NCBI GenBank assembly: GCA_963698015.1
Contig: OY969109.1
Coordinates: forward strand, 806,001 to 870,000
From: VAXT01 sp963698015
GTDB taxonomy: Bacteria; Actinomycetota; Thermoleophilia; Gaiellales; Gaiellaceae
Direction of reading: 5' to 3'
Length of the DNA: 64,000 nucleotides
Positions within the stretch are counted from its first letter, which is position 1. The number at the start of each line of letters is the position of its first letter. This document shows positions 63,946 through 64,000 of the stretch, one piece after another. Both the position numbers and the translations under genes were made by a program. Below the pieces are notes generated by a model that was given only the letters and a program-made list of their open reading frames with translations, searched no databases and was not told where the DNA came from.

Positions 63946-64000
63946 ATGCGCAGAGTTCTGCTCATCGCAGCAGGCATTGCCGTGATCGCGCTCGTTCTCG
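63946..64000 (+). CDS. N-terminus of an exported or membrane protein
   Basis: MRRVLLIAAGIAVIALVL to the end of the window (18 codons). The positive start and long hydrophobic stretch fit a signal peptide or membrane anchor. A TATAAC box at about 63931-63936 lies 9 nt before the ATG. Confidence 0.6.
   Translation, partial: MRRVLLIAAGIAVIALVL

Overview
The window is 64 kb of very GC-rich bacterial DNA, gene-dense on both strands, with many 1-11 nt gene overlaps and frequent GTG/TTG starts. The gene content (PaaABCD phenylacetyl-CoA epoxidase, the futalosine-pathway enzyme MqnD, a CIRCE-controlled groES-groEL pair, DUF58/DUF4129/MoxR cluster, SHOCT, RDD and DUF1272 proteins) points to an actinobacterium. 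I infer the Thermoleophilia/Gaiellales from the overall character; no rRNA is present to confirm it. Many genes have a TANNNT -10 box 6-8 nt before the start codon and no Shine-Dalgarno site, as expected for leaderless mRNAs.

Layout. 1-735: end of an alkaline-phosphatase-superfamily phosphodiesterase and a membrane protein. 955-1524: secreted CHRD protein. 1580-6469: first 2-oxoacid dehydrogenase operon (E1 alpha, E1 beta, acetamidase, TPR protein, E2 with an N-terminal HIRAN domain). 6500-10650: MoxR ATPase-DUF58-DUF4129 membrane cluster. 10699-12903: hydrolase, PadR regulator, lipid kinase. 12990-15874: TetR regulator divergent from paaABCD, followed by an O-methyltransferase and a UGA-containing SelW/Rdx-type selenoprotein gene (16886-17110). 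17107-24003: membrane proteins, HTH regulator, AhpD-like protein, PaaG, HtrA-like protease, LtrA, GerW-like protein and an enoyl-CoA-hydratase operon. 24157-38503: mixed housekeeping and accessory genes, including an island-like stretch (about 28.1-31.2 kb) with a tRNA 3' remnant, a novel secreted protein, a deleted metallopeptidase-like pseudogene and a frameshifted thiolase; also MqnD, tRNA-Arg, a cupredoxin, YgfZ and a sulfite-oxidase-fold enzyme. 38505-40826: FAD monooxygenase and a repeat-rich intergenic region. 40832-42880: groEL, groES, CIRCE. 42980-53544: NUDIX, ASCH, MBL hydrolase and many small membrane proteins. 53587-61447: second 2-oxoacid dehydrogenase operon (E1 alpha, E1 beta, E2), DUF2007-YCII-DUF2007 genes, lipB and lipA. 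61500-64000: secreted Asp-box protein, lipoprotein, and the start of one more gene.

How the genes fit together. Two lipoate-dependent E1/E2 operons lie in the same 64 kb as lipB and lipA, which make and attach the lipoyl cofactor; no E3 is in the window. Aromatic/acyl-CoA catabolism is represented by paaABCD, paaG, two further crotonases, a thiolase and an aldehyde dehydrogenase.

Most notable signals: (1) a leaderless selenoprotein gene with a CPVU motif and a good bSECIS hairpin; (2) a 23-bp palindrome (type GTCCCGGGACC-A-GGTCCC...) translated in frame inside two linkers of an E2 and inside PaaD; (3) a second 23-bp palindrome around GTAACAC-GTGTTAC that sits at gene ends and twice supplies the stop codon; (4) a composite repeat of about 150 bp in three copies plus a fragment; (5) a 93-bp inverted repeat whose arms contain the stop codons of two converging genes; (6) eight converging gene pairs that overlap by exactly four bases (YTAR); (7) a HIRAN-E2 fusion; (8) probable CTG start codons.
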